Origin: Desulfobacterium sp.
GTDB taxonomy: Bacteria > Desulfobacterota > Desulfobacteria > Desulfobacterales > Desulfobacteraceae
DNA: 64,000 bases
NCBI GenBank assembly: GCA_030145245.1
Contig: JAQYWC010000001.1
Coordinates: 1-64,000 of the forward strand
Reading direction: 5' to 3'
Positions 7,959 through 19,291 of the stretch are shown in pieces. Numbering within the stretch: position 1 is the first letter of the stretch; the number at the start of each line of letters is the position of its first letter. Under the pieces are notes generated by a model that did not search any database, was not told where the DNA came from, and was given only the letters and a program-made list of their open reading frames with translations. Made by a program: the position numbers and the translations under genes.

Positions 7959-10421
7959 ATGAAACGATTGCTATTTTTTGCATTGATCCTGGTCGCAATT
8001 CCCGTCCAGGTGTTTGGGTTTACCGCAACCGCAAGGGTCGACAGAAACCGGATTTCCGAAGGCGAATCCCTGACCTTAAGGGTTGTTGTTCAGGGCGGCG
8101 AGGCTGTTGTTGACACCTCGGTTATAACCGATTTCAAGGTGATTCCCAGGGGGACCAGCACCAGTGTCAGAATCATCAACGGGGAGTATTCAAAGAACGT
8201 TACCCATCAATATGTCCTTCTTCCACGGGGGCAGGGAGGTTTAACCATTCCGCCACTGCCGGTGACCCTTGACGGGGAGCTCGTCCATACCAGGGCAATC
8301 AATGTTCAGGTGGGCAAGCGTGCCGCAACAGACGACCGTGCCGGGGATGTGTTTGTCAGGGCCACCCTGTCCCATGTGACCCTGGTTCCCGGCCAGCAGG
8401 CGATTTACACCTTCAGGCTCTACAGCGCTGTTCAGATCTCCAATGCAAGGCTTCAGCAGCCAAGGTTCAACGGATTTTCTGCCAAGGAGGCGGGGAAGCG
8501 GGAGAACTATGGAAAGGTGATCAACGGCAGGTCCTATGAGGTTACACAGATTACCTATGTTCTCATGGCCGAAAAAGAGGGGGATGTTGAGATTGAACCT
8601 GCGGTGGTGACCTGTGATCTTCCCGTTGCCGATTCCAGGGATCCTCTGGGCGACCCGTTCTTTGGCAACCGTTTCTTTTCCATGGGGCGGCACGAAACCA
8701 GGCGCTTTGCCACGGAGTCGTTCAAGGTAAAGGTCAACCCCATGCCGGCTTATAAGGGGTCCGGTCGGTTTTCCGGCCTTGTCGGCCGTTTCAGTCTGGG
8801 GGCCGGGGTGGATCGTGACACCGTGACAAGCGGCGAGTCCGTGACCCTCACCCTTACGGTCTCAGGGACGGGGAACATCATGGATGCCCAGGCTCCGGAG
8901 ATCCGTGTGCCGGACTCCTTCAAAAGCTATGATGATGTTCCGGAAGAGAAAATAATCCTCACCCGGGATGGGTTCCAGGGGGACAAGATATTTAAGCGGG
9001 CCCTGGTGCCGGTGGCACCGGGCAACTTTGTTCTTGAACCGTTGGAGTTGTGCTATTTTAACACGGATACGGGGGCCTATGAAACGGTGTCAACACCCTC
9101 TCTCAAACTCTCTGTAAAGCCGTCTGGAAAGAATGGAACGGTTCCCCAATCTCCTGTAACCGATGGCGGAAAGGCCAGCGTTGCGAAACAGGCGGTTGAA
9201 TTCACCGGGGACGATATCCTCGCCCTCAAGGAGGGAGCCAATGTGCTGGTCCCCCATCGTGTGGTTCCCTTGCCCCTCTTCCTGACGATCCTGGTTCTTT
9301 TATCCGTTTTGTTACTGGTTTTCAGGGCAGTGATGCTTTTCGGGAAAAAGGAGGAGTCTGCTTCCGCTCTTATGGAAAAACGGGCAAAAAACTGCCTTAA
9401 AATGGCTGAATCCAAAAATATTTCCCAGGAAGATTTTTTCCGAAATCTTTACACAGCTCTTGTCTCAAGGGTGCTGGCCCGGGGAAGCGTCTCCGGAGAG
9501 ACCCTTACAGCAAGGGAGGTTTATGATATTTTATCCAGGGCAGGTCATGGTGAGGAAGAGATAAAGGAGGCGACAGCCATGCTCAACGACATCGAATCCG
9601 CACGATACGGCGGCGCATCCTTTGACAGGGCCATGAAAAACGATCTGCTCATGCGGGCAAAGCGTGTTGTTAAAACCCTTGGTATCACATTGGTGTGTTT
9701 GGGACTTTTTTCTGCCATGCCAGCCAAGGGAAGGGCTGATGATTCCGGAACCCTGTTCCTGGAGGGGATCAATCTCTACAAGGCCGGGCAGTTTCAAGGT
9801 GCTGCCGCTAAATTTGAGCGGGTTGCAGACAATGGCATCAAAAACGGCGAACTTTACTACAATATCGCCAACGCCCGGCTAAAGGCAGGCGAGGTCGGTC
9901 CTGCCATCCTCTGGTATGAGAGGGCGGTAAAGCTCATTCCCCTTGATCCCGATCTCAAGTACAACCTTGACTATGCCAAAGGGCTTGTGGCCGATGAAAT
10001 CGCAGAAAAGACCATGGATATTTCCGGGCTCCTCTTTTTCTGGGAAAAGTATCTGCCGTCATGGCTGGTTCAGTATGGTGCTCTTTTATTATGGTTCGGG
10101 TTTGTGCTCCACACAGGGGTTCGCATGGCCCGGAAAAAACAGGTCTTCACCCCTGCCGGAGCAGTACTGTTTGTTGCCTCCCTTATCATCATGGCCACGG
10201 CTTTTTTCGACTACTATCAGCAATCCTCAGATTCCCATGCCGTTATCCTGGCTGATGAGGCCTCCATCCGGTCCGGTTTCTCGGACGATGCCACCGAACT
10301 TTTCGTCCTCCACGCAGGAACAAAGGTGAGGGTGGAAAGAAGGGAGGGTGAATTTTTGAGGATCGCATTCTCCAAGGATAAGGTTGGCTGGATAAGGGCT
10401 ACCGCGGCAGGGATCATCTGA
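7959..10421 (+). CDS. batD: BatD-BatE fusion: periplasmic BatD domain, TPR and SH3-like domain
   Basis: An 820-aa protein. A signal peptide (about 1-20) leads into BatD-type beta-rich domains (TATARVDRNRISEGESLTLR) and a membrane segment at about 428-450. After a cytoplasmic stretch, residues about 568-590 (TLGITLVCLGLFSAMPAKGR) look like a second signal peptide, followed by TPRs (about 595-680), two hydrophobic segments (about 695-745) and a C-terminal SH3b-like domain from about 760 (ending DKVGWIRA). The second half matches BatE, so two ancestral genes appear fused with the internal signal sequence kept. It is the last gene of the operon. Probable role: periplasmic partner of the BatA/BatB vWA proteins. 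Confidence 0.9.
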   Translation: MKRLLFFALILVAIPVQVFGFTATARVDRNRISEGESLTLRVVVQGGEAVVDTSVITDFKVIPRGTSTSVRIINGEYSKNVTHQYVLLPRGQGGLTIPPLPVTLDGELVHTRAINVQVGKRAATDDRAGDVFVRATLSHVTLVPGQQAIYTFRLYSAVQISNARLQQPRFNGFSAKEAGKRENYGKVINGRSYEVTQITYVLMAEKEGDVEIEPAVVTCDLPVADSRDPLGDPFFGNRFFSMGRHETRRFATESFKVKVNPMPAYKGSGRFSGLVGRFSLGAGVDRDTVTSGESVTLTLTVSGTGNIMDAQAPEIRVPDSFKSYDDVPEEKIILTRDGFQGDKIFKRALVPVAPGNFVLEPLELCYFNTDTGAYETVSTPSLKLSVKPSGKNGTVPQSPVTDGGKASVAKQAVEFTGDDILALKEGANVLVPHRVVPLPLFLTILVLLSVLLLVFRAVMLFGKKEESASALMEKRAKNCLKMAESKNISQEDFFRNLYTALVSRVLARGSVSGETLTAREVYDILSRAGHGEEEIKEATAMLNDIESARYGGASFDRAMKNDLLMRAKRVVKTLGITLVCLGLFSAMPAKGRADDSGTLFLEGINLYKAGQFQGAAAKFERVADNGIKNGELYYNIANARLKAGEVGPAILWYERAVKLIPLDPDLKYNLDYAKGLVADEIAEKTMDISGLLFFWEKYLPSWLVQYGALLLWFGFVLHTGVRMARKKQVFTPAGAVLFVASLIIMATAFFDYYQQSSDSHAVILADEASIRSGFSDDATELFVLHAGTKVRVERREGEFLRIAFSKDKVGWIRATAAGII

Positions 10422-10552
10422 CAAGCATGCGAACGTCGTAATTGTGGGTGTGTGGAGTTCAAATCTATGAATTTCGTTATTTTCTTTTTGACAAAATCGT
10501 ACAGGCAAGTAATATAAAGGGAATCACTTCTAACATTTTTACGGAGGTTCCC

Positions 10553-11008
10553 ATGGCCAGGTCTTTTTTAAGAGCAGTTGTTGTTCTGTCGGTTTTGTTA
10601 TGGATGTCCCCTTTTGTTTTTGCGTCTTCCCAGGAGGGTGGTGTCGATGCCATCACCGGGCAATGGTTGACAGCTGAAGATGAATCCGTTGTCGAAATTT
10701 ACAAGTGCGAGAATACCCTTTGTCTCAGGATCGTATGGCTCAAAGAGCCGTTCAGGGATGATGGCACCCAGAAGGTTGACGAGAACAATCCCGATACTGA
10801 AAAGCGAACCAATGAGATCATCGGTATGATAATCGGATCCGGGTTTGAATACCAGGGGGACAAGCTTTGGGAGGGTGGCAATATCTATGACCCCAACAGC
10901 GGCAAGACCTACTCCTGCAAGATCAAGCTCGAGGGTGACGAACTCAAGGTGCGCGGCTTTATTGGCGTATCTCTTTTTGGAAGAACCGAGATGTGGAAAC
11001 GGAGATAG
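10553..11008 (+). CDS. DUF2147 secreted protein
   Basis: A 151-aa protein with a signal peptide (MARSFLRAVVVLSVLLWMS, cleavage probably after VFA) and a DUF2147 domain: GQWLTAEDESVVEIY, then a CxxxxC pair (CENTLC), YDPNSGKTYSCKI and GFIGVSLFGRTEMW, the family's typical C-terminal end. DUF2147 proteins are small periplasmic or outer-membrane-associated beta proteins of unknown function. The start at 10553 is set by acggagg 7 bases upstream; the open frame back to 10442 has no such site. Convergence or coupling with the next gene is minor (5-base gap). Confidence 0.88.
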   Translation: MARSFLRAVVVLSVLLWMSPFVFASSQEGGVDAITGQWLTAEDESVVEIYKCENTLCLRIVWLKEPFRDDGTQKVDENNPDTEKRTNEIIGMIIGSGFEYQGDKLWEGGNIYDPNSGKTYSCKIKLEGDELKVRGFIGVSLFGRTEMWKRR

Positions 11009-11013
11009 GACTC

Positions 11014-11553
11014 ATGTTTGAAATTAATCGAACTGTCTTGCTGCTCATTGATGTCCAGGGTAAGCTTGCCCAGATGATGTACGGTAAAGAGGAGCTGTTC
11101 GCCTCTCTTAAAGCCATGTTAAAGGGCATGGAGATCTTAGATGTTCCGGTGGTATGGATGGAACAGCTTCCTGATAAGCTGGGACCTACGACTCCTGAGA
11201 TCGCAGAACTCCTTCCGGGGGGGAACCCCATTCCAAAAGATAGTTTCAGCTGTTGTGGAAACCCTGGGTTCATGGAGCGGTTCAGGCTCATGAACAGGGA
11301 TCAGGTGCTGCTTACCGGCATCGAGTCCCATATCTGCGTATATCAGACGGGTGTGGATCTTCTTCAAAGGGGATTTGAGGTCCAGGTGGTTACCGATTGT
11401 GTATCTTCACGGACACTTTCGAATAAGACCCTTGGGATTGAAAGGATCAAGCAAGCGGGTGGTACTGCCACGAGTTGTGAGATGATTCTGTTTGAGTTGA
11501 TGAAGGCTGCCCGGGGCGAGACATTCAAGCGCATGGTAAAGATCATCAAGTAG
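11014..11553 (+). CDS. Isochorismatase-family hydrolase
   Basis: A 179-aa cysteine hydrolase of the isochorismatase superfamily. The triad is visible: Asp in LLIDVQGKL, Lys in PIPKDSFS and Cys in GIESHICV. Members include nicotinamidases, N-carbamoylsarcosine amidases and YcaC-like proteins; this short form resembles the YcaC-like group and its substrate cannot be read from sequence. The start is placed at ATG 11014, preceded by acggagat; the longer frame to 10993 would overlap the upstream gene. It is probably co-transcribed with the DUF2147 gene. Confidence 0.88.
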   Translation: MFEINRTVLLLIDVQGKLAQMMYGKEELFASLKAMLKGMEILDVPVVWMEQLPDKLGPTTPEIAELLPGGNPIPKDSFSCCGNPGFMERFRLMNRDQVLLTGIESHICVYQTGVDLLQRGFEVQVVTDCVSSRTLSNKTLGIERIKQAGGTATSCEMILFELMKAARGETFKRMVKIIK

Positions 11554-11565
11554 CCGGTCCAAAAT

Positions 11566-12207
11566 TCAGGCAGCGATGTCCAGGAGGGTTCCCTGTTGTG
11601 TCACTTCCTCTGCCATGCCGGCATAGGTTGCTGCCGCATCTTTGGTTGTGGTGCCGGCTGTTTGTTTTGTGGAACCGGTGCGCTCGGCTGTTCTTAACAT
11701 CATCAACTCCGTGGTGGCCTCGGCAGCAGCTGCAGCGGCATTGGCGGCCACTTTTCTGTCCTGGGACGACGGGGAGGCCGGGGCAAGGGCGGCTGCCTTT
11801 ATTCTGCGCATTTTTTCCATTGTGGCCTGGGGATTTCCAGGAACGGGTGAGGTGTCAATGGATACCTCACCTGCAACCGCATAGTTTATACCGTCCGGGC
11901 CCCGCCTGTACTCGAGTCTGGCTCCCGAAGTCACGTATTGCCCTCCTGCCGTAATGTGCGCCATCTCATGGGCCCGCACTTCGGTATCGGTTTTTTTCAG
12001 CGCCTGAACAAGCCTGAGCTCCCCTTCGGTCAATCCTACGGCCTGTGTCTGCTCACTCTCCCCTGTGGTTTTTTCAAGGGGCTCTGTTTCGCTTGCGGAT
12101 GCGTGTTTTTCGTCATCGGCTGTGATTTTGGAGGACTCGTTTGCCTGGGACGGGTCAAGGGGGAACCCCGTAATGTGTGTTTCCCGGGATGCAGCGATGG
12201 GCGTCAT
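11566..12207 (-). CDS. SprA-related putative metalloprotease
   Basis: A 213-aa protein of the SprA-related family (also annotated as CJM1_0395-type putative metalloprotease). The core is EVRAHEMAHITAGGQYVTSG followed by a YRRGPDG-INYAVAGEVSID motif; HEMAH is an HExxH-like zinc site. The C-terminal part is Ala-rich and helical (DRKVAANAAAAAAEAT). The N-terminal 70 residues are acidic and probably disordered. The start is ATG 12207 with aggaga upstream; the frame extends to 12411 but that extension is basic and lacks a ribosome binding site. It converges on the isochorismatase gene. Proteolysis has not been shown for the family as far as I know. Confidence 0.85.
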   Translation of the reverse strand: MTPIAASRETHITGFPLDPSQANESSKITADDEKHASASETEPLEKTTGESEQTQAVGLTEGELRLVQALKKTDTEVRAHEMAHITAGGQYVTSGARLEYRRGPDGINYAVAGEVSIDTSPVPGNPQATMEKMRRIKAAALAPASPSSQDRKVAANAAAAAAEATTELMMLRTAERTGSTKQTAGTTTKDAAATYAGMAEEVTQQGTLLDIAA

Positions 12208-12465
12208 GGTTATTCTCCTGAAATTGGTAAGGGCCTGGGTACGATAATACCGGAGTCGGGACTTTCTTTGCAAGGAAAAAACGTTTGACTTAGGGGGGGT
12301 TACGGACAAGACCAGGGCGGAGCCCCCGAATCTGCCATATAAAACCATTGACTTCATGGGAATGAAGGCTGTATAATTCGAGAATCCGCATTTAAAATGG
12401 GATGATATCAACGGTCGAATTATTTACATATAACAACAATAGGGAATATGCAAGGCTAATTTTAT

Positions 12466-13053
12466 ATGGGTCGAACAGCAGAGATAAGCCGGAGAACAAA
12501 CGAGACAGAAATCGAAGTTGAACTGACGATTGACGGTTCCGGGAAAGCCGACGTTTCAACGGGTATCCCTTTTTTTGATCATATGCTGACACTTTTTTCG
12601 GTGCACGGTTTTTTTGACCTGACACTGAAGGCCAAGGGAGATCTGGAGGTGGATTTTCACCACACTGTTGAAGATACCGGTCTTGTTCTTGGTCAGGTTC
12701 TGTCAGAGGCCTTGGGAAAACGGGAGGGGATATGCCGCTACGGAGAAGGTGCCGTGCCTATGGATGAGGCTTTCTCAAGGGTCAATGTGGATCTCTCCAA
12801 CCGTCCCTATCTTGTGTATAACCTTCCTTCAACCATTCGGTCTGTCGGCAGCTTCGATGCCTACCTTGCCAAGGAGTTTTTTATGGCGTTCAGCGTTAAG
12901 GGGGGATTGAACCTTCACATCAATGCCGATTACGGTGACAACGAGCACCATATACTTGAATCTATGTTTAAAGCCCTGGGAAGGGCGTTGAAGCATGCTT
13001 GCAGAATTGATGACAATATCGCAGGGGTCTTGTCCAGTAAGGGAAGTCTTTGA
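12466..13053 (+). CDS. hisB: Imidazoleglycerol-phosphate dehydratase
   Basis: A 195-aa monofunctional HisB, which dehydrates imidazole glycerol phosphate to imidazole acetol phosphate in histidine synthesis. The manganese-binding histidine motifs are intact: FFDHMLTLFSVHGFFDL, DFHHTVEDTG and DNEHHILESMFKALGRAL, as is GIPFFDH near the N-terminus. The length equals the standard stand-alone enzyme. No other his gene is in the window, so the pathway genes are dispersed. It lies upstream of dnaG with a 125-base gap. Confidence 0.97.
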   Translation: MGRTAEISRRTNETEIEVELTIDGSGKADVSTGIPFFDHMLTLFSVHGFFDLTLKAKGDLEVDFHHTVEDTGLVLGQVLSEALGKREGICRYGEGAVPMDEAFSRVNVDLSNRPYLVYNLPSTIRSVGSFDAYLAKEFFMAFSVKGGLNLHINADYGDNEHHILESMFKALGRALKHACRIDDNIAGVLSSKGSL

Positions 13054-13178
13054 TCCGGTGTTGATTCTCATTTTAAAGTCACTCTTTGTTTGCCAGTGGT
13101 GTTGACAACTGATGTCCAGTCATTATCTTGATAGTTTTTATAAAAAGTTAATCCTGGTTTGGAGTGTGTCTCGATAAT

Positions 13179-14978
13179 ATGCTTATTCCCCAAGAGAAAA
13201 TTTCGGAAATAATCAATGTCTCTGATATTGTGGATATCATATCGGAGTCGGTGATTTTGAAGAAATCGGGTAGGAACTATTTTGGTCTCTGCCCGTTTCA
13301 TTCCGAAAAGAGCCCCTCGTTTTCCGTAAGCCCGGAAAAGCAGATATTTCACTGCTTCGGCTGCAGTGCAGGGGGGAATGTTTTCTCGTTTTTGATGCGG
13401 CATCACGGACTTTCGTTTCCAGAGGCTGTGAAGATGGTTGCCAGGAGATACAGCATCCAGGTGGAGACAGGGCAGGTCAGCCCGGAGAGACAGAAACAGC
13501 TTGCGTTGAGAGAGGGGCTCTTCAGGCTGAATGGTCAGGTCATGGAACACTATTGCGGACTCTTAGGTAGCAGTCCCAAGGCTGACATTGCCCGGCAATA
13601 TATGAAGAATCGCGGCATCACCTCTGAAACCATTGAACAGTTCTCCCTTGGCTATGCCCAGGAGAGCTGGGATGACATGGTTTCGTTCTTCAGGCGGTTG
13701 AAACTTAGCCGGAGTCTGGCTGAGAAGTCTGGGCTTGTGCTTGCCAGGGAACAGAAAAACGGGTATTATGATCGGTTCAGAAACCGGATCATCTTTCCCA
13801 TTGTTGATATCAGCATGCAGGTGGCGGGTTTTGGAGGGCGGGTCATGGATGACTCCATGCCAAAGTATCTCAATTCCCCTGAAACTCCTGTTTACAGCAA
13901 GGGAAGGATGCTTTACGGGCTGCATGCTGCAAAGCAGTATTGCAGGCAGGCCGATTGTGTTTATATTGTTGAAGGGTATTTCGATTTTCTCTCCCTTTTT
14001 CAGAACGGGGTCAGGAATACGGTGGCAAGTCTTGGAACGGCGCTGACATCCGATCATGTCAGGCTGTTGAAAGGGTATGCTTCAAGGGCTGTACTTGTAT
14101 TCGATTCCGATGATGCCGGTATTAATGCTGCAAAGCGAAGCATTGCAACCTTTGTGACAGAGGGATTGGATGTGAGGATTCTGGTGCTTCCCCGGGGGCA
14201 GGACCCTGATTCGTTTGTGAACTCCTTTGGCGCCCAGGCGTTCCAGGGGGCTGCGGACGAGGCCATGTCAGTCATAGACTTTCTCACGGAAACGGCTGTG
14301 AAGAAGTTTGGCAATTCCGTTGAGGGCAGGATCTCTATTCTAGATGAAATGAAGGGGCATCTTGCATCTGTCGAGGACAGTGCGGCAAGATCTCTCTATG
14401 TGAGGGAGCTTTCCCAGCGTCTTGGGATTGATGAGGCTGCCGTTCTTGAGAAGGTTCGGGATTCGGTGTCAGGTCTTAAGACGGGTCGGCGGACGCCGGC
14501 AGACGTTGGTGGGGACCGGATGCCGGGTCAGGGTGGGGATGAAGCAGGGCTTGAGTCCTACAGGCGGGAGCGGCAGATGCTTGCCATGCTCCTGCAGTAT
14601 GCGGGGGTGAGGGCTGAGGCCCGCAAGCGATCTATCCTGGATTTTTTCTATTGCGAGCAGTTCTGCAGGATCGGAGCGATTGTAATAGGATTCGAGGAAC
14701 ATGAAGGGTCTCTGGCTGCTGATCTTATGGCGGTCTTGGAGAACGATGGAGATCGAGAACTGGTTGCCTCCCTTGCCATGATGGATGGTGGGCAATCGGA
14801 TAAAGTTTTAGATAAATCAATTTATTTGATGAGACGAATTGTCAAGGTGAGAAACAGGAACGAAAATACTTTGGCAAACCAAATAAGAAGAGCGGAACAG
14901 GGCGGTGATTCCCAACTTCCCCTTGACCTGTTAAAGAAGCGTCAAGAGGAAATTAGGCAATTGCATGGTTATGAATGA
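13179..14978 (+). CDS. dnaG: DNA primase
   Basis: A 599-aa DnaG, the primase that lays down RNA primers for replication. The N-terminal zinc ribbon shows CPFHSEKSPSF and HCFGCSAGGN (CxxH and CxxC). The catalytic core follows with GRVMDDSMPKYLNSPETP, and the TOPRIM domain contains VYIVEGYFDFLSL and LVFDSDDAGINAA. The C-terminal 150 residues are the variable helicase-binding domain. I place the start at ATG 13179 (MLIPQEK); a GTG 5 codons upstream is the alternative. It is followed by rpoD after 27 bases, the classic macromolecular-synthesis arrangement. Confidence 0.97.
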   Translation: MLIPQEKISEIINVSDIVDIISESVILKKSGRNYFGLCPFHSEKSPSFSVSPEKQIFHCFGCSAGGNVFSFLMRHHGLSFPEAVKMVARRYSIQVETGQVSPERQKQLALREGLFRLNGQVMEHYCGLLGSSPKADIARQYMKNRGITSETIEQFSLGYAQESWDDMVSFFRRLKLSRSLAEKSGLVLAREQKNGYYDRFRNRIIFPIVDISMQVAGFGGRVMDDSMPKYLNSPETPVYSKGRMLYGLHAAKQYCRQADCVYIVEGYFDFLSLFQNGVRNTVASLGTALTSDHVRLLKGYASRAVLVFDSDDAGINAAKRSIATFVTEGLDVRILVLPRGQDPDSFVNSFGAQAFQGAADEAMSVIDFLTETAVKKFGNSVEGRISILDEMKGHLASVEDSAARSLYVRELSQRLGIDEAAVLEKVRDSVSGLKTGRRTPADVGGDRMPGQGGDEAGLESYRRERQMLAMLLQYAGVRAEARKRSILDFFYCEQFCRIGAIVIGFEEHEGSLAADLMAVLENDGDRELVASLAMMDGGQSDKVLDKSIYLMRRIVKVRNRNENTLANQIRRAEQGGDSQLPLDLLKKRQEEIRQLHGYE

Positions 14979-15005
14979 TAAAAAGCCTTTGGGAGGCATT
15001 TTTCT

Positions 15006-16892
<1,887 letters not shown>

Positions 16893-16895
16893 CTC

Positions 16896-16923
16896 TTGAC
16901 ATAATTCGTGTATCCTATATACT
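16896..16923 (+). promoter_or_regulatory. Sigma-70 promoter for the tRNA(CAU) gene
   Basis: TTGACA (16896-16901), a 16-base spacer and TATACT (16918-16923). Transcription would start near 16930, about 20 bases before the tRNA. The perfect -35 box lies 4 bases after the rpoD stop codon. Confidence 0.85.
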
Positions 16924-16948
16924 GCCCCAGTTCGTTGATGAAGTACAC

Positions 16949-17024
16949 GGGCCCATAGCTCAGTTGGTAGAGCCACCGGCTCATAACCGGTCGGTCCCTG
17001 GTTCGAACCCAGGTGGGCCCACCA
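16949..17024 (+). tRNA. tRNA with CAU anticodon (elongator Met, or Ile2)
   Basis: 76 nt including an encoded CCA end. The acceptor stem pairs gggccca with tgggccc, the D-arm has agctcagttggtagagc, and the T-loop has ggttcgaaccc. The anticodon loop ctcataa gives CAU (16982-16984) on an accgg/ccggt stem. Initiator tRNA is excluded: the first acceptor pair is G-C and the anticodon stem lacks three consecutive G-C pairs in the initiator order. Elongator Met and the lysidine-modified Ile2 type cannot be separated safely by eye. Confidence 0.95.
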
Positions 17025-17126
17025 TCTTGTCAGGCCATGTTGGTTTTAATGGTTTCGTTTAATTGGACAGAGGGTGGATATCGATATATGGCTGTATCGT
17101 TGCAATCAGGTTTTTATAGATTGGTA

Positions 17127-17165
17127 AGGAGCGTGGTGACTGAAGCCACGCTCTTTCTGTTTTTA
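17127..17165 (+). terminator. Rho-independent terminator after the tRNA
   Basis: Perfect 8-bp stem gagcgtgg / ccacgctc (17129-17136 and 17146-17153) followed by tttctgttttt. It ends the tRNA transcript and lies just upstream of the Nif3-like gene start. Confidence 0.8.
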
Positions 17166-17180
17166 ATCTAAGAGGGTCGT

Positions 17181-17999
17181 ATGAAGCCGACAACAAAGGA
17201 TTTGCTGAAACTGGTAGATGCCATCGCACCCTTTGGGCTTGCCGAGGCGTGGGATAACTCCGGGCTTCAGGTCGGAAACCCCGACTGGCCGGCAGGGCAG
17301 GTTCTTGTAGCCCTGGATGTTACAGCCGAGGCCATGGCCGAGGCGGTTGCCTGGGGGGCAGATCTTGTTTTGACCCACCACCCCCTCATGATCCGGCCCC
17401 AGAACTCCATCGATTTTGGTACCATGCCCGGGGCGGTTGTTGCACTTGCTGCGGCCGATCAGATCTCCGTAGTGTCTGCCCATACAAACCTTGATAAGGC
17501 CCAGGGTGGCCTGAATGATTGTTTTGCAGAAAAGCTCGGATTGATGGATGTTACCCGGCTTCAAGCTTTGAGTTTGGGAGACGGGGAACTTACGCCGTCT
17601 CCGGGGCTCGGCAGGATCGGTGAGCTTGATCAGCCAATGCCGCTCTTTGAATTTGCGGACACGATAAAGTCGAACCTTGGCATCCCAGGCCTGAGGGTTG
17701 TGGGAAACAGGGATTGCATGGTAAAAAAGGCAGCCGTATGTACCGGAAGCGGAGCCTCTCTTGTGCAAGAGTTCCTCGGTTCGGGGGCTGACGTTTTTAT
17801 CACAGGAGACATGAAGTATCATGAAGCAAGGGAAATTGAACAGGCGGGCCTTGCCCTCATCGATGTCGGCCACTTTGCCTCAGAACACATCGTTGTGGAG
17901 CTCCTTGTTCAGCGCCTTGTTTCATCAGCCGAAACGGCAGGGTTTGAGATCGACGTCAGGGGATTTGACGGTGAGACAGACCCGTTTATAATGGTATAA
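17181..17999 (+). CDS. Nif3-like dinuclear metal centre protein (DUF34/YbgI family)
   Basis: A 272-aa Nif3/YbgI-family protein. The family forms hexameric rings with a two-metal site per subunit; GTP cyclohydrolase I type 2 annotations exist but the physiological role is unclear. Metal-ligand motifs are visible: LTHHPLMI, SAHTNLD and, near the C-terminus, DMKYHEAREIEQ and DVGHFASEH. The N-terminal EAWDNSGLQVG is also typical. Length matches the short form with no inserted domain. The start is ATG 17181 with agaggg upstream. Next on the strand is the zinc-ribbon coiled-coil gene, a common neighbour. Confidence 0.92.
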   Translation: MKPTTKDLLKLVDAIAPFGLAEAWDNSGLQVGNPDWPAGQVLVALDVTAEAMAEAVAWGADLVLTHHPLMIRPQNSIDFGTMPGAVVALAAADQISVVSAHTNLDKAQGGLNDCFAEKLGLMDVTRLQALSLGDGELTPSPGLGRIGELDQPMPLFEFADTIKSNLGIPGLRVVGNRDCMVKKAAVCTGSGASLVQEFLGSGADVFITGDMKYHEAREIEQAGLALIDVGHFASEHIVVELLVQRLVSSAETAGFEIDVRGFDGETDPFIMV

Positions 18000-18006
18000 A
18001 TTAGCG

Positions 18007-18057
18007 TGCCGCCCCCCGCTGGTTTCCATTCCAGCGATTACTGGAGAATGGGCGGCC
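18007..18057. other. Nested inverted repeats between the Nif3-like and zinc-ribbon genes
   Basis: An outer stem gccgccc / gggcggc (18008-18014 and 18050-18056) encloses an inner stem cgctgg / ccagcg (18017-18022 and 18031-18036). No T run follows, so it is not a standard terminator. It could be an RNA-processing or leader structure for the next gene; no known riboswitch was recognised. Confidence 0.45.
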
Positions 18058-18072
18058 ACAGGGGAATTCAAG

Positions 18073-18803
18073 ATGCAGGAGATAACAAGGGAAGATATCG
18101 GTATCCTGGTTCAGCTTCAAAAGGCTGAGACCGAGACAGTTCGTATCGAGTCTTTTCTCAAGAAAATTGATAAGGAAAAATCCAGCCTGGAAAAAAAGCT
18201 GGCAAAGTTTGAGACCGCCCTTAAGGTTAAAAAGGATGCTCTTGAGCGGGCCGCGACCCTTTGCCGGGAAACCGAAGCCGAAGTTCAGATGCTTGGCGAC
18301 CGCGTCGTTAAGAGTAATGAAAGCTTACGGCTGGTGAAAACGAACAAGGAGTATCAGGCACTCCAGCGCGAGGTGGATGATAACAGAAAGCGCAAGGAAA
18401 CTCTGGAGACCAGCCTGATTCAGTTTCTTGAGGACGAGGAGGCCAAGCAGGCCCTTGTTACAGAGAAAGCGTCTGAGTTTGCCCAGTTGACCGAAAAGAT
18501 TCGGGCAGACCAGGAAGAGATCGATAAGAAAGGTGAAAACGACCGTGAACTGTTGGCCCAATACCGTCAGCAGCGGGAAGAGATTGGTGTGAAACTCGAT
18601 GGGACTCTCTATCGGAAGTTCAACGAGATCTCTGATACCAGCGGTGGTCTGGCAGTGGTCCAGGTGAGAGATCATTTATGCCGGGGATGTTTTATGAGTA
18701 TTCCTCCCCAGCTATATATTGAAGTACAGCGGGCTAATACATTGATTATGTGCCCCCAGTGTAATAGAATTCTCTATTATGCTGAACCAGAAGAAGATAC
18801 GGT

Positions 18804-18816
<13 letters not shown>
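18073..18816 (+). CDS. C4-type zinc-ribbon coiled-coil protein (DUF164 family)
   Basis: A 247-aa protein: a long coiled coil (about 10-180) with charged heptads, then a C-terminal zinc ribbon CRGCFMSIPP...MCPQCNRILYY. Family members are linked to nucleic acid or RNA metabolism and, in pathogens, to chaperoning; the role here is not known. The start is ATG 18073, preceded by aggggaattcaag. The last codons (18804-18816) overlap the predicted 5' end of the RNase P RNA gene on the same strand. Confidence 0.92.
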
Positions 18817-19163
<347 letters not shown>

Positions 19164-19180
<17 letters not shown>

Positions 19181-19198
19181 CCGTATTTTTTCTTTTTA
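19164..19198 (+). terminator. Probable terminator region of rnpB
   Basis: A T-rich tract (tattttttcttttta, 19184-19198) directly follows the closing P1 strand of RNase P RNA. The base-paired 3' end may serve as the terminator stem. No separate strong hairpin is seen. Confidence 0.45.
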
Positions 19199-19291
19199 GT
19201 GCTCAACTTTCGGAGTTGGCTGTTTTTACATGCTGTTGATCAAAGCTTGTGTCCGGAAGTTGAGTTAAGAGCAGTTTTATAAGGATCGATT

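Noticed and set aside
16949-17024. Initiator tRNA for the CAU anticodon
   Set aside because: The first acceptor pair is G-C and the anticodon stem lacks the three G-C pairs of initiators.
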